Below are positions 1-6,609 of a stretch of 64,000 bases of DNA, piece by piece. The notes under the pieces were generated by a model. The model searched no databases and was not told the DNA's origin. It worked only from the letters and a program-made list of their open reading frames with translations. Position 1 is the stretch's first letter. The number at the start of each line of letters is the position of its first letter. This stretch comes from Extibacter muris (GTDB lineage: Bacteria; Bacillota; Clostridia; Lachnospirales; Lachnospiraceae): assembly GCF_004345005.1 (NCBI RefSeq), contig NZ_SMMX01000001.1, forward strand, positions 302,805-366,804, written 5' to 3'. A program made the position numbers and the translations under genes.

Positions 1-2
1 CG

Positions 3-452
3 CTGCAGCTTACCGACTATATCAAGATCGGTTTCGCGTACATCGCAAACGAGCTTGCCGGTATGATGTTCGGGCCGGCCGTAGGAGGCGTGGTCGGAGG
101 TCTCGCGGATCTGGTAAAGTATCTGGTGAAGCCCACGGGCCCTTTCTTTCCCGGATTCACTATCAGCGGACTGCTCGGCGGCATCATCTATGGAATCGTG
201 CTCTATAAGAAGCCGCTCAGTATGAAGAGGATCATAGCTGCCAACGGGCTGGTGACGGTGCTCATCAACCTGCTGCTGAATACGTACTGGCTCACATTGC
301 TGTACGGCAATACGTTTGTCGCGCTTCTGCCGGCCAGGGTTGTGAAGCAGATTATCATGCTGCCAATTGAGGTGGTTCTGTTCTATGCGGTAGCGAAGGT
401 GCTCTCCAGGGCGCACCTGTTTGCAGGCGGAGGGAGAGTCGCGAAGCAGTAG
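3..452 (+). CDS. folT: ECF transporter S component, folate family (5' end cut by window)
   Basis: The reading frame is open to the left edge, so the start lies outside the window; about 150 residues are visible. It is the membrane substrate-binding S subunit of an energy-coupling-factor importer, which works with shared EcfA/A'/T subunits not seen here. Supporting features are a highly hydrophobic protein with about four membrane spans, the glycine-rich GMMFGPAVGGVVGGLADL loop, the PTGPFFPGFT segment and a C-terminal ALLPARVVKQIIMLPIE stretch, all typical of the FolT-type folate S component. The thymidylate synthase and dihydrofolate reductase genes 3 kb downstream fit folate use. Family assignment is from recalled sequence pattern; another vitamin S component is possible but less likely. 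Confidence 0.82.
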   Translation: MQLTDYIKIGFAYIANELAGMMFGPAVGGVVGGLADLVKYLVKPTGPFFPGFTISGLLGGIIYGIVLYKKPLSMKRIIAANGLVTVLINLLLNTYWLTLLYGNTFVALLPARVVKQIIMLPIEVVLFYAVAKVLSRAHLFAGGGRVAKQ

Positions 453-496
453 GCGGCTAAGAATATGCGGGCCGGGAGGTCCGGCAAGTTAAGATG

Positions 497-535
497 CAGG
501 GCAAGTGTCGTGGCAGCCGTCGGACATTTGCCCTG
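497..535 (+). terminator. Putative terminator after folT
   Basis: A 13-bp stem (497-509 with 523-535, one G-U pair) carries a 13-nt loop and is followed by a moderately T-rich run. It lies in the 150-base gap between folT and the DUF554 gene. The T tract is poor, so termination may be weak. Confidence 0.4.
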
Positions 536-602
536 TTGGTATGTTGCCCTGTTGTTATGTTAAGGAAGAGAAGATGGCGAGGAATAAAGGAGGAGACAAA
601 AG

Positions 603-1316
603 ATGCCGGTTGGAGTGATTGTGGACAGCGTATGCGTATTTGTGGGAGGGATAGCAGGAGCGCTTCTCGGGAAGCGGCTCGGCAAGAATCTGTGCAATAC
701 GCTGACGCTCGTATTTGGCGTGTGCAGCATGACATTGGGGATCATGAGCATCATAAAGATGGAACAGATGCCGGCCGTCATATTTGCCGTCATACTCGGG
801 ACGCTCGCCGGGGAGCTGCTGCGTCTGGAAGACAATATCGCATTGGCGGCAGAGAAGGTACAGGCACCGGTGGCGAGAGTCATGAAGACAGATACGAAGG
901 ACAGTAAAGACACGTTTATGGCAGAGTTCATCAGCATCCTCGTGCTGTTCTGCGCAAGCGGAACCGGGATATTTGGGGCCCTGCAGTCGGGCATCACAGG
1001 AGACCATACTATCCTCATATCAAAAGCCATACTAGATCTGTTTACGGCGGCGATATTCGCCGCAAGCCTCGGGTTTATCGTCTCGCTCGTAGCGGTCCCC
1101 CAGTTTGTCATATTGTTCCTGCTGTTTCTGTGCGCAGGGCTCATCATGCCGACGACGACAGACATGATGCTGGCAGACTTCACGGCCTGCGGAGGCATAC
1201 TCATGCTGGCGACCGGTTTCCGGATAGCAGGGATCAAACGCTTTCCTGTCGCCAATATGCTGCCAGCCATGGCACTCGTCATGCCATTTTCATGGATATG
1301 GACGCAGATAATGTAA
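603..1316 (+). CDS. DUF554 family membrane protein
   Basis: This 237-residue integral membrane protein has about six or seven hydrophobic segments. The N-terminal MPVGVIVDSVCVFVGG and the GALLGKRLGKNL motif match the DUF554 family, whose transport role is unproven. Small glycine-rich helices and a central acidic/basic loop (about residues 78-105) are visible. The ATG is preceded by AGGAGG at 588-593. It stands alone: a hairpin lies before it and a 20-bp palindrome with trailing Ts follows directly. Function is not assigned; family membership is fairly secure. Confidence 0.82.
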   Translation: MPVGVIVDSVCVFVGGIAGALLGKRLGKNLCNTLTLVFGVCSMTLGIMSIIKMEQMPAVIFAVILGTLAGELLRLEDNIALAAEKVQAPVARVMKTDTKDSKDTFMAEFISILVLFCASGTGIFGALQSGITGDHTILISKAILDLFTAAIFAASLGFIVSLVAVPQFVILFLLFLCAGLIMPTTTDMMLADFTACGGILMLATGFRIAGIKRFPVANMLPAMALVMPFSWIWTQIM

Positions 1317-1324
1317 GCTGGAGC

Positions 1325-1370
1325 CGAGTTGGGGACGGGGGAAATCTCAATTTCCCCCGTCCCCAACTCG
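1325..1370. repeat. 20-bp-arm perfect palindrome, GGGGACGG-core repeat copy 1
   Basis: The arms 1325-1344 and 1351-1370 are perfectly complementary around a 6-nt loop. They contain TTGGGGACGGGGGAAA, the core shared with the palindromes at 1904-1987 and 53892-53969. It follows the DUF554 stop by 8 bases and is trailed by TTTT, so it may also act as a terminator. Confidence 0.85.
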
Positions 1371-1392
1371 TTTTGTGGTGTCCCCAAATGGC

Positions 1393-1428
1393 TTGACATT
1401 TTGACGGAAGTATAGCATGCTATATATG
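1393..1428 (+). promoter_or_regulatory. marR promoter region with perfect 14-bp palindrome operator
   Basis: TTGACA at 1393-1398 and TTGACG at 1401-1406 are candidate -35 boxes. The perfect palindrome TATAGCATGCTATA at 1411-1424 overlaps any plausible -10. It lies 40 bases before the MarR start, which fits an autoregulatory MarR operator. The exact -10 cannot be fixed. Confidence 0.5.
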
Positions 1429-1463
1429 GATACTGTCGTTATACTAAGGATAAGGGTGATGGC

Positions 1464-1895
1464 ATGCAGGAAAGGCTACCGGTAGGTTTCGTATTTAAGC
1501 AGATCAACAATGTATATGAGAAGGAATTTAACAATTTGCTGCGGACGCTGGGCATTACGGCGTCACAGTGCGCGGTACTTGATTACCTGTTTTCCAGCAG
1601 GAAGGAAGAAGTGAACCAGAGGGATATCGAGAAGGCGCTCAGCCTTAAGAACCCAACGGTTACAGGGCTTTTGAAAAGGCTGGATGAAAAAGGGTTCATC
1701 CTGATCGTGCCGAGCAATAGAGATAAGAGATGCAAGATTGTATACCTGACGGAAAAGGCGTATGATATCCAGCGCAGGATGGAAGCAGACCGGAAGAAGA
1801 TAGATAAAAAGCTTACGATCGGCATGACGAAGAAAGAGAAGGAAGCGCTTCAGAAGATGCTCGGGAAAGTGCTTTACAACATATCAGACCCGTAG
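1464..1895 (+). CDS. MarR family transcriptional regulator
   Basis: This 143-residue protein has the normal MarR length and fold order: dimerising helices at both ends around a winged helix (about residues 30-105). The recognition region KNPTVTGLLKRLDEKGF and the wing motif SNRDKRCK, with its conserved Asp-Arg, are clear. It should bind DNA as a dimer and respond to a small ligand or oxidant. ATG 1464 is chosen because of AAGGATAAGGG at 1446-1456; an ATG at 1459 is out of frame. No co-transcribed partner is evident, because a 40-bp-arm palindrome follows the stop. The 14-bp palindrome upstream suggests autoregulation; the target gene is unknown. Confidence 0.88.
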   Translation: MQERLPVGFVFKQINNVYEKEFNNLLRTLGITASQCAVLDYLFSSRKEEVNQRDIEKALSLKNPTVTGLLKRLDEKGFILIVPSNRDKRCKIVYLTEKAYDIQRRMEADRKKIDKKLTIGMTKKEKEALQKMLGKVLYNISDP

Positions 1896-1903
1896 GAGTT
1901 TCC

Positions 1904-1987
1904 AAAAGGGACAGGGCAAAGGCGAATTGGGGACGGAGGAAAACTCATTTTCCTCCGTCCCCAATTCGCCTTTGCCCTGTCCCTTTT
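1904..1987. repeat. 40-bp-arm perfect palindrome, GGGGACGG-core repeat copy 2
   Basis: The arms 1904-1943 and 1948-1987 are perfectly complementary around a CTCA loop. The arm is modular: AAAAGGGACAGGGCAAA, then GGCGAA, then TTGGGGACGGAGGAAAA. The first and last modules recur at 53892-53969 with a different middle spacer. It lies 8 bases after the marR stop. It may terminate marR transcription but is far longer than a normal terminator. Confidence 0.9.
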
Positions 1988-2035
1988 GCATAATCGGAGT
2001 TTGATGAGAAAAGACTATCAATAATTACATTGCGC

Positions 2036-2091
2036 TTGCTATATAAAATTACTTGTGATATATTTGTTAATGCAAATGATAATCAATATCA
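2036..2091 (+). promoter_or_regulatory. Promoter with Fur box for the flavodoxin operon
   Basis: TTGCTA (2036-2041), a 17-bp spacer and an extended -10 TGaTATATT (2056-2064) form a promoter. TGATAATCAATATCA at 2077-2091 matches the 7-1-7 Fur box TGATAATnATTATCA at 13 of 14 defined positions. It sits just downstream of the expected start point, where a bound repressor would block transcription. Confidence 0.75.
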
Positions 2092-2120
2092 ATATAACAG
2101 TATAAGGAAAGGAATTTGAT

Positions 2121-2729
2121 ATGCCTGTAGAAGTTGTATCTTATATGATGACAGTTGAAGATGTGAAAAAGCGGCTGCAGTTCCAGCTCATCCTGCAGTG
2201 TGCCCCGTTCTTGAAAGGGATTAAGGTTGCATGTATCACGAACGTGGATAAGGATGTCTGTCAGGAACTCAGGATGGTGCTTGCGGGTACCGGAATCGAA
2301 TATAGAATACTGGCTGTGAGAAAAGGCAGATGTCTTGTGTTCTTTTTCAGGCGGGCGGCATTTGAGAAATATCTCAACCGGAAGGATATCAGGGACTTTC
2401 TTTCTTTATATGGCTACGGATGTGCTGGCAAGGAAACGGACGTAGACGATATCCTGCAGAGGCTTTCCGCCAGAATCTGCTGCTATTCCAAGGAAGACAT
2501 AGCGTTTCCACATGAGATAGGCGCTTTCCTGGACTATCCTCTTGAAGATGTGAAAGGGTTTATAGATAACGGCGGCAGGAACTGCCTGATTACCGGATAC
2601 TGGAAAGTGTACGGTGACCCGGAGAAGGCGCAGATGATATTTCTTGCGTATGACAAGGCAAAGACAAGTGCCGTGAATGAATTCCTGGCAGGCAAGCACA
2701 TCCGGGATATCGCGTGTGCGGCAGCATAG
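2121..2729 (+). CDS. DUF3793 family protein
   Basis: This 202-residue soluble protein matches DUF3793, a clostridial family usually found beside flavodoxin or iron genes. Visible features are an N-terminal QLILQCAPFLKGIKVACI block, a cysteine pair at CCYS (about residues 117-120), and the segment FPHEIGAFLDYPLEDVKGFI, which is the most family-typical part. No catalytic motif can be named. It is the first gene after the Fur-box promoter and is followed 38 bases later by a flavodoxin, so a role in iron starvation is inferred from context. The ATG follows AAGGAAAGGAA. Confidence 0.8.
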   Translation: MPVEVVSYMMTVEDVKKRLQFQLILQCAPFLKGIKVACITNVDKDVCQELRMVLAGTGIEYRILAVRKGRCLVFFFRRAAFEKYLNRKDIRDFLSLYGYGCAGKETDVDDILQRLSARICCYSKEDIAFPHEIGAFLDYPLEDVKGFIDNGGRNCLITGYWKVYGDPEKAQMIFLAYDKAKTSAVNEFLAGKHIRDIACAAA

Positions 2730-2767
2730 AAAAATCAGCAAGCTGGCAGGTATAAGGAGGAACAATC

Positions 2768-3199
2768 ATGAACATACCAGTAGTATATTGGAGTGGAACC
2801 GGCAATACGGAGCAGATGGCAGAGGCTGTTGCGGAAGGAATCAAAGCCGCAGGGCAGGAGGCCGATCTGTGCAGGGTGGACAGAGCAGATGCCGACAGGA
2901 TGGCAGAGCTTAGAGCTTTTGCACTTGGGTGTCCGTCCATGGGAGCGGAAGAGCTGGAAGAAAGCGAGATGGAGTCTTTTGTACAGGCATTAGAAGGAAG
3001 TCTGTCCGGTAAGACGCTTCTACTGTTCGGCTCTTATGGATGGGGCGACGGCGAATGGATGAGAACGTGGGAAGAGCGCATGAAGAACGCAGGAGCTGTA
3101 CTGGTAAACGGAGAAGGCGTCATCGCAAATGAGACGCCGGACGATGCGGCAGTGAAAGCATGCGAGGAAGCCGGCAAAGCGCTGGCCGCAGCGGTGTAG
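2768..3199 (+). CDS. Flavodoxin
   Basis: This 143-residue short-chain flavodoxin is a one-electron carrier that binds FMN and replaces ferredoxin when iron is scarce. The phosphate-binding loop SGTGNTE lies at residues 9-15, and the second FMN loop, with its aromatic residues, at GSYGWGDGEW (about residues 88-97). The length is standard. AAGGAGG precedes the ATG. It is the middle gene of the Fur-boxed DUF3793-flavodoxin-DUF2325 operon, which agrees with induction under iron limitation. Confidence 0.92.
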   Translation: MNIPVVYWSGTGNTEQMAEAVAEGIKAAGQEADLCRVDRADADRMAELRAFALGCPSMGAEELEESEMESFVQALEGSLSGKTLLLFGSYGWGDGEWMRTWEERMKNAGAVLVNGEGVIANETPDDAAVKACEEAGKALAAAV

Positions 3200-3230
3200 G
3201 CTGATTTGACGAAAAAGGAGCGTGGCATAG

Positions 3231-3515
3231 ATGAGTGTAGTGATTATAGGTGGTAATGAACGGATGGAGCAGCAGTATAAGCAGATCTGCAAACGTCATA
3301 AATATAAGGCAAAAGTATTTACGCGGATGTCCGGTAATCTAAAAACTCAGATAGGGCAGCCGGATCTGATCATACTGTTCACTTCTACGGTAGCGCATAA
3401 GATGGTCCACTGTGCGCTGAAAGAGGCGGAACGGTACAATATCCGGGTAGAGCGCTCCCACAGCAGCAGTGCGAACGCGCTGGACACTGTACTTCAGAAC
3501 ATAAAGCCGGCATAA
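3231..3515 (+). CDS. DUF2325 domain protein
   Basis: This 94-residue protein consists of one DUF2325 domain: an N-terminal beta strand and turn (VVIIGGNERMEQQY), a central DLIILFTSTVAHKMVH and a C-terminal RVERSHSSSANALDTVL. The domain has a Rossmann-like look, but its ligand is not established. It is the last gene of the iron-responsive operon, 31 bases after flavodoxin, and a strong terminator follows. AAAAAGGAG precedes the ATG. Function is unknown. Confidence 0.8.
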   Translation: MSVVIIGGNERMEQQYKQICKRHKYKAKVFTRMSGNLKTQIGQPDLIILFTSTVAHKMVHCALKEAERYNIRVERSHSSSANALDTVLQNIKPA

Positions 3516-3549
3516 CATATGAAATCGGACATAATGGCACAAGACAGCG

Positions 3550-3587
3550 CAGACAGGTATCCGCGGCAGGAACCTGTCTGTTTTTTT
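3550..3587 (+). terminator. Rho-independent terminator of the flavodoxin operon
   Basis: CAGACAGGT (3550-3558) pairs with ACCTGTCTG (3572-3580) around a 13-nt loop and is followed by seven Ts (3581-3587). Confidence 0.85.
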
Positions 3588-3637
3588 GCCCTTTTACTCT
3601 CCGTAGAAAAGATTACATAAAAGGGAGAGCTATTTTC

Positions 3638-3666
3638 ATGACAGAAGAGAGAGATCATGTTATCAT
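3638..3666 (+). promoter_or_regulatory. Probable thyA promoter
   Basis: ATGACA (3638-3643), a 17-bp spacer and TATCAT (3661-3666) lie 30 bases before the thyA ribosome site. Both boxes differ from consensus, so this is a moderate call. Confidence 0.42.
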
Positions 3667-3696
3667 AATGGATAGATTACGCAGGAGGTATGAGTG

Positions 3697-4545
3697 ATGA
3701 GTTATGCAGATAAAGTGTTTATAGATATGTGCAGAGATATCATAGATAACGGCACGGATACAAAAGGAGAGAAAGTGCGCCCGGTGTGGGAAGACGGGAC
3801 GCCCGCCTACACGGTCAAAAAGTTCGGCGTCGTCAACAGATACGACCTGTCAAAAGAATTCCCGGCACTGACGCTCCGGAGGACGGCCATAAAAAGCTGC
3901 ACCGACGAGCTGCTCTGGATATGGCAGAAGAAGTCTAACAATATCCATGACCTGAACAGCCATATATGGGACAGCTGGGCAGATGAAGACGGCTCCATCG
4001 GCAAGGCTTACGGGTATCAGATGGGGGTCAGGCATCAGTATAAGGAAGGCATGTTCGACCAGATTGACCGTGTCATCTATGATCTGAAGCACAATCCATA
4101 CAGCCGTAGGATCCTGACGAACCTCTACGTCCATCAGGATCTGCATGAGATGGCGCTGTATCCATGTGCGTACAGCATGACGTTCAATGTGACAAAAGAA
4201 AATGGCAGCGACAGGCTGACGCTGAACGGAATCCTGAACCAGCGTTCCCAGGACGTGCTGGCAGCCAACAACTGGAACGTATGCCAGTATTCCGTGCTAC
4301 TCTACATGCTGGCACAGGTGTGCGGCATGAAGGCCGGAGAGTTCGTCCATGTCATCGCAGACGCGCATATATATGACAGGCATATCCCGCTGGTAGAAGA
4401 GCTGATAAGAAGAGAGCCGCTTCCGGCCCCTGTATTCTGGCTGAACCCGGAGGTGAAAGACTTCTACAGCTTTACGCGTGATGACGTGAAGCTGATAGAC
4501 TACAATACACACGAACAGATAAAAAATATACCGGTAGCGATATAG
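3697..4545 (+). CDS. thyA: Thymidylate synthase
   Basis: This 282-residue enzyme makes dTMP from dUMP using methylene-tetrahydrofolate and releases dihydrofolate. The nucleophilic cysteine lies in LYPCAYS (about residue 157). Also visible are the WADEDGSIGKAYGYQMG segment, the dUMP-binding QRSQDVLAANNWNVCQY region and HIYDRHI. ATG 3697 is preferred because AGGAGG (3683-3688) sits 8 bases upstream; the in-frame GTG at 3694 is too close. It is followed 11 bases later by dihydrofolate reductase, which recycles its folate product, so the pair is a functional operon. Confidence 0.95.
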   Translation: MSYADKVFIDMCRDIIDNGTDTKGEKVRPVWEDGTPAYTVKKFGVVNRYDLSKEFPALTLRRTAIKSCTDELLWIWQKKSNNIHDLNSHIWDSWADEDGSIGKAYGYQMGVRHQYKEGMFDQIDRVIYDLKHNPYSRRILTNLYVHQDLHEMALYPCAYSMTFNVTKENGSDRLTLNGILNQRSQDVLAANNWNVCQYSVLLYMLAQVCGMKAGEFVHVIADAHIYDRHIPLVEELIRREPLPAPVFWLNPEVKDFYSFTRDDVKLIDYNTHEQIKNIPVAI

Positions 4546-4556
4546 GAGGAAGACGT

Positions 4557-5048
4557 ATGAATCTGATAGTAGCGGTAGACAAGAACTGGGCGATAGGCCT
4601 GGGCAACAAGCTCCTTGTGAGCATTCCACAGGACATGAAGTTCTTCCGGGAGACGACGAAGGGCAAGGTGGTGGCTATGGGGCGCAAGACGCTGGAGAGC
4701 TTTCCGGGCGGACAGCCCCTGAAGAACAGGGTAAATGTCGTGCTGACGACGGATAAAAGCTACAGTACGAACGGAATCGTGCTTGTACATTCTATTAAGG
4801 AAATGCTGGACGAGCTTAAGAAATATCCGTCTGAGGACATCTATGTCATCGGCGGCGAGACGATATACCGCCAGCTCCTTCCCCATTGTGACCGGGCATA
4901 TATTACCCGGATCGACCATGCATATGACGCAGACACATATTTCCCGAACCTGGATGAAGACCCGCAGTGGGAGATGACAAAGACGAGCGAGGAACAGACA
5001 TATTTCGATCTGGAATATGTATTTACCATATACGAGAGGAAATCATGA
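4557..5048 (+). CDS. folA: Dihydrofolate reductase
   Basis: This 163-residue enzyme reduces dihydrofolate to tetrahydrofolate with NADPH. The substrate-binding N terminus VDKNWAIGLGNKL, the catalytic acid Asp26 in IPQDMKFFRETT, the cofactor segment GRKTLESFP and the VIGGETIYRQLLP motif are all present. The length is typical. It directly follows thyA and is preceded by AGGAGGAAG. Its TGA stop (5046-5048) overlaps the ATG of the glycosyltransferase, so the two are translationally coupled. Confidence 0.96.
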   Translation: MNLIVAVDKNWAIGLGNKLLVSIPQDMKFFRETTKGKVVAMGRKTLESFPGGQPLKNRVNVVLTTDKSYSTNGIVLVHSIKEMLDELKKYPSEDIYVIGGETIYRQLLPHCDRAYITRIDHAYDADTYFPNLDEDPQWEMTKTSEEQTYFDLEYVFTIYERKS

Positions 5049-6238
5049 ACATTTTAAGCATTACGGCCCAGAAGCCGGAGAGTACAGGAAGCGGCATCTA
5101 TCTGACAGAGCTTGTGAAGACATTTGCCGCCCAAGGACATAAGCAGGCGGTCATAGCCGGAATCTATGAGGACGACGGCCCTCAGTTCCCGGAGGGTACC
5201 GCCTTCTATCCGGTCTGTTTTTCAAGCGAAAGGCTCCCGTTCTATATCGTGGGCATGTCCGATGAGATGCCGTACAGAAGCACGCGTTACCGTGACATGA
5301 CGGACGAGATGGCAGAGCAGTTCAAAGAGGCATTTCTGGAAGCGGTTGACAGGGCGGTAGAAGAGTTCCGGCCCGACCTCATACTCTGCCATCATCTGTA
5401 CCTGCTCACTGCCCTCGTGAGGGAGCATCTTCCGGAACACAGAATCTACGGTTTCTGCCATAATACCGACTTGCGGCAGATGATGAAGACACCGCTGCGG
5501 CGCGGCTACATCGCAGAGCAGATCCGCAGGCTGGACGCGGTATTTGTGCCGCAGGCGGCCCAGGCAGAGGGCGTGGAACGGATATATGGGATGGAGACGG
5601 ACAAGATACATATGTCCGGAACAGGTTATAACCAGGAGATTTTCTATCATAAGGAGTACAGCCCCAGAAGAGACGGCGTCCTGCGGCTCGCATATGCTGG
5701 AAAGATAGCGGAGAAGAAAGGTGTCATGAGCCTTATCCGATGCCTGAGCCGCCTGCCGTATGAGAGGGAATCCCTTGTCCTGTGCCTGGCGGGAGGGGCT
5801 GGAAATGAAGAAGAATACAGGGAGATTCAGCACCTGGCGGAAGAAGCGCCGTACGAGGTGGAATTCCTGGGAAAGCTACCGCAGCGAGAACTTGCCAAGG
5901 TATATAATGAAAGTGACATTTTTGTCCTGCCGTCCTTTTTTGACGGTCTGCCGCTGACGGTAATAGAAGCACTGGCCTGCGGCGATAAAGTCGTCGTGAC
6001 AGATTTCCCCGGAATCCGGGACTGGCTTGGCAAGGAGGCGCCCGGCGCGCCGGTCCTCTATGTATCCATGCCCCGGATGCGCCATACGGACGAAGTAGTG
6101 CCTGAGTCGCTGGAAGCATTTGAGCGTGAGCTTGCGGCAAAGATAAAGGAATGTGCGGAACTTCCGGTGGCGGGCCGGACAGACATCACGCACCTGTCCT
6201 GGAAAAATATCTGCGAAAGAATATTGGAAATCAGTTGA
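5045..6238 (+). CDS. Glycosyltransferase family 4 protein
   Basis: This 397-residue GT-B enzyme has an N-terminal acceptor domain starting SITAQKPESTGSGIYL and a C-terminal donor domain with YAGKIAEKKG. It also has the nucleotide-sugar motif SFFDGLPLTVIEALACG with the paired acidic residues of family 4. The sugar and acceptor are not predictable. The ATG at 5045 overlaps the folA stop (ATGA) and has GAGAGGA upstream; longer versions would begin inside folA. Its stop codon overlaps the -35 box of the next promoter. The link to folate genes appears positional only. Confidence 0.85.
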   Translation: MNILSITAQKPESTGSGIYLTELVKTFAAQGHKQAVIAGIYEDDGPQFPEGTAFYPVCFSSERLPFYIVGMSDEMPYRSTRYRDMTDEMAEQFKEAFLEAVDRAVEEFRPDLILCHHLYLLTALVREHLPEHRIYGFCHNTDLRQMMKTPLRRGYIAEQIRRLDAVFVPQAAQAEGVERIYGMETDKIHMSGTGYNQEIFYHKEYSPRRDGVLRLAYAGKIAEKKGVMSLIRCLSRLPYERESLVLCLAGGAGNEEEYREIQHLAEEAPYEVEFLGKLPQRELAKVYNESDIFVLPSFFDGLPLTVIEALACGDKVVVTDFPGIRDWLGKEAPGAPVLYVSMPRMRHTDEVVPESLEAFERELAAKIKECAELPVAGRTDITHLSWKNICERILEIS

Positions 6239-6264
6239 CATATGTGAGGCAAATCAACTATAAT
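6235..6264 (+). promoter_or_regulatory. Consensus sigma-A promoter of the ilv T-box operon
   Basis: TTGACA (6235-6240) and TATAAT (6259-6264) are both perfect, with an 18-bp spacer. The -35 overlaps the stop codon of the upstream glycosyltransferase. Transcription should begin near 6271, at the 5' edge of the T-box leader. Confidence 0.88.
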
Positions 6265-6270
6265 AGCATT

Positions 6271-6583
6271 AATTATCTGAGAAATGCTATGACAAGGAGG
6301 AGTACATAATCCCCTGATGCAAAGAGAGAAGATGGCTGGTGGGAATCTTCGTGACGGAATTATGGAAGTAGCCTTTGAGCAGTGAACCGAAAGGACAGGA
6401 AAAGGATGTCCCAGTAGACTTCAACGCATTCCCTGCGTTAACGGGGAACAATATCGGAGATGGAAAGAAAGGTTCAGAAGGCTCCTGTATTGGCTGAGTG
6501 CAGAGGGTGCAGCTCTCTGAAATTAGGTGGTAACACGGATGCAATATTCGCCCTAAGCCGGAATGGCTTAGGGCTTTTCTTTT
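6271..6583 (+). promoter_or_regulatory. T-box riboswitch, predicted valine (GUA) specifier
   Basis: This leader controls ilvBN by reading uncharged tRNA. The conserved T-box TAGGTGGTAACACGG lies at 6524-6538, with the UGGU bulge that pairs with an NCCA acceptor end carrying discriminator A. Stem I can be drawn: basal UGCU/AGCA, a kink-turn, AAGG/CCUU, then the specifier loop with AGUA (6301-6304) facing GAA (6365-6367). The next triplet, GUA (6368-6370), followed by a purine, is the expected specifier and reads as valine. The helix above it is CAUAAUCC with GGAAUUAUG. The structure was worked out by hand. Confidence 0.87.
6550..6583 (+). terminator. T-box attenuator terminator
   Basis: GCCCTAAGCC (6550-6559) pairs with GGCTTAGGGC (6565-6574) around a 5-nt loop, followed by TTTTCTTTT. 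This is the default-off hairpin that competes with the T-box antiterminator. Confidence 0.88.
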
Positions 6584-6609
6584 CGTCCGGGAGATTAAGG
6601 AGGTAGTTT

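Noticed and set aside
494..907. 137-codon plus-strand frame before and inside the DUF554 gene
   Set aside because: It covers a hairpin and runs out of frame through the recognised gene.
560..1399. 279-codon minus-strand frame opposite the DUF554 gene
   Set aside because: It is antisense to a recognised family protein and its translation has no known features.
1904..1987. CRISPR-type repeat or miniature transposon with target duplication
   Set aside because: Copies are single and dispersed, not arrayed, and no flanking target-site duplication was seen around copies 2 or 3.
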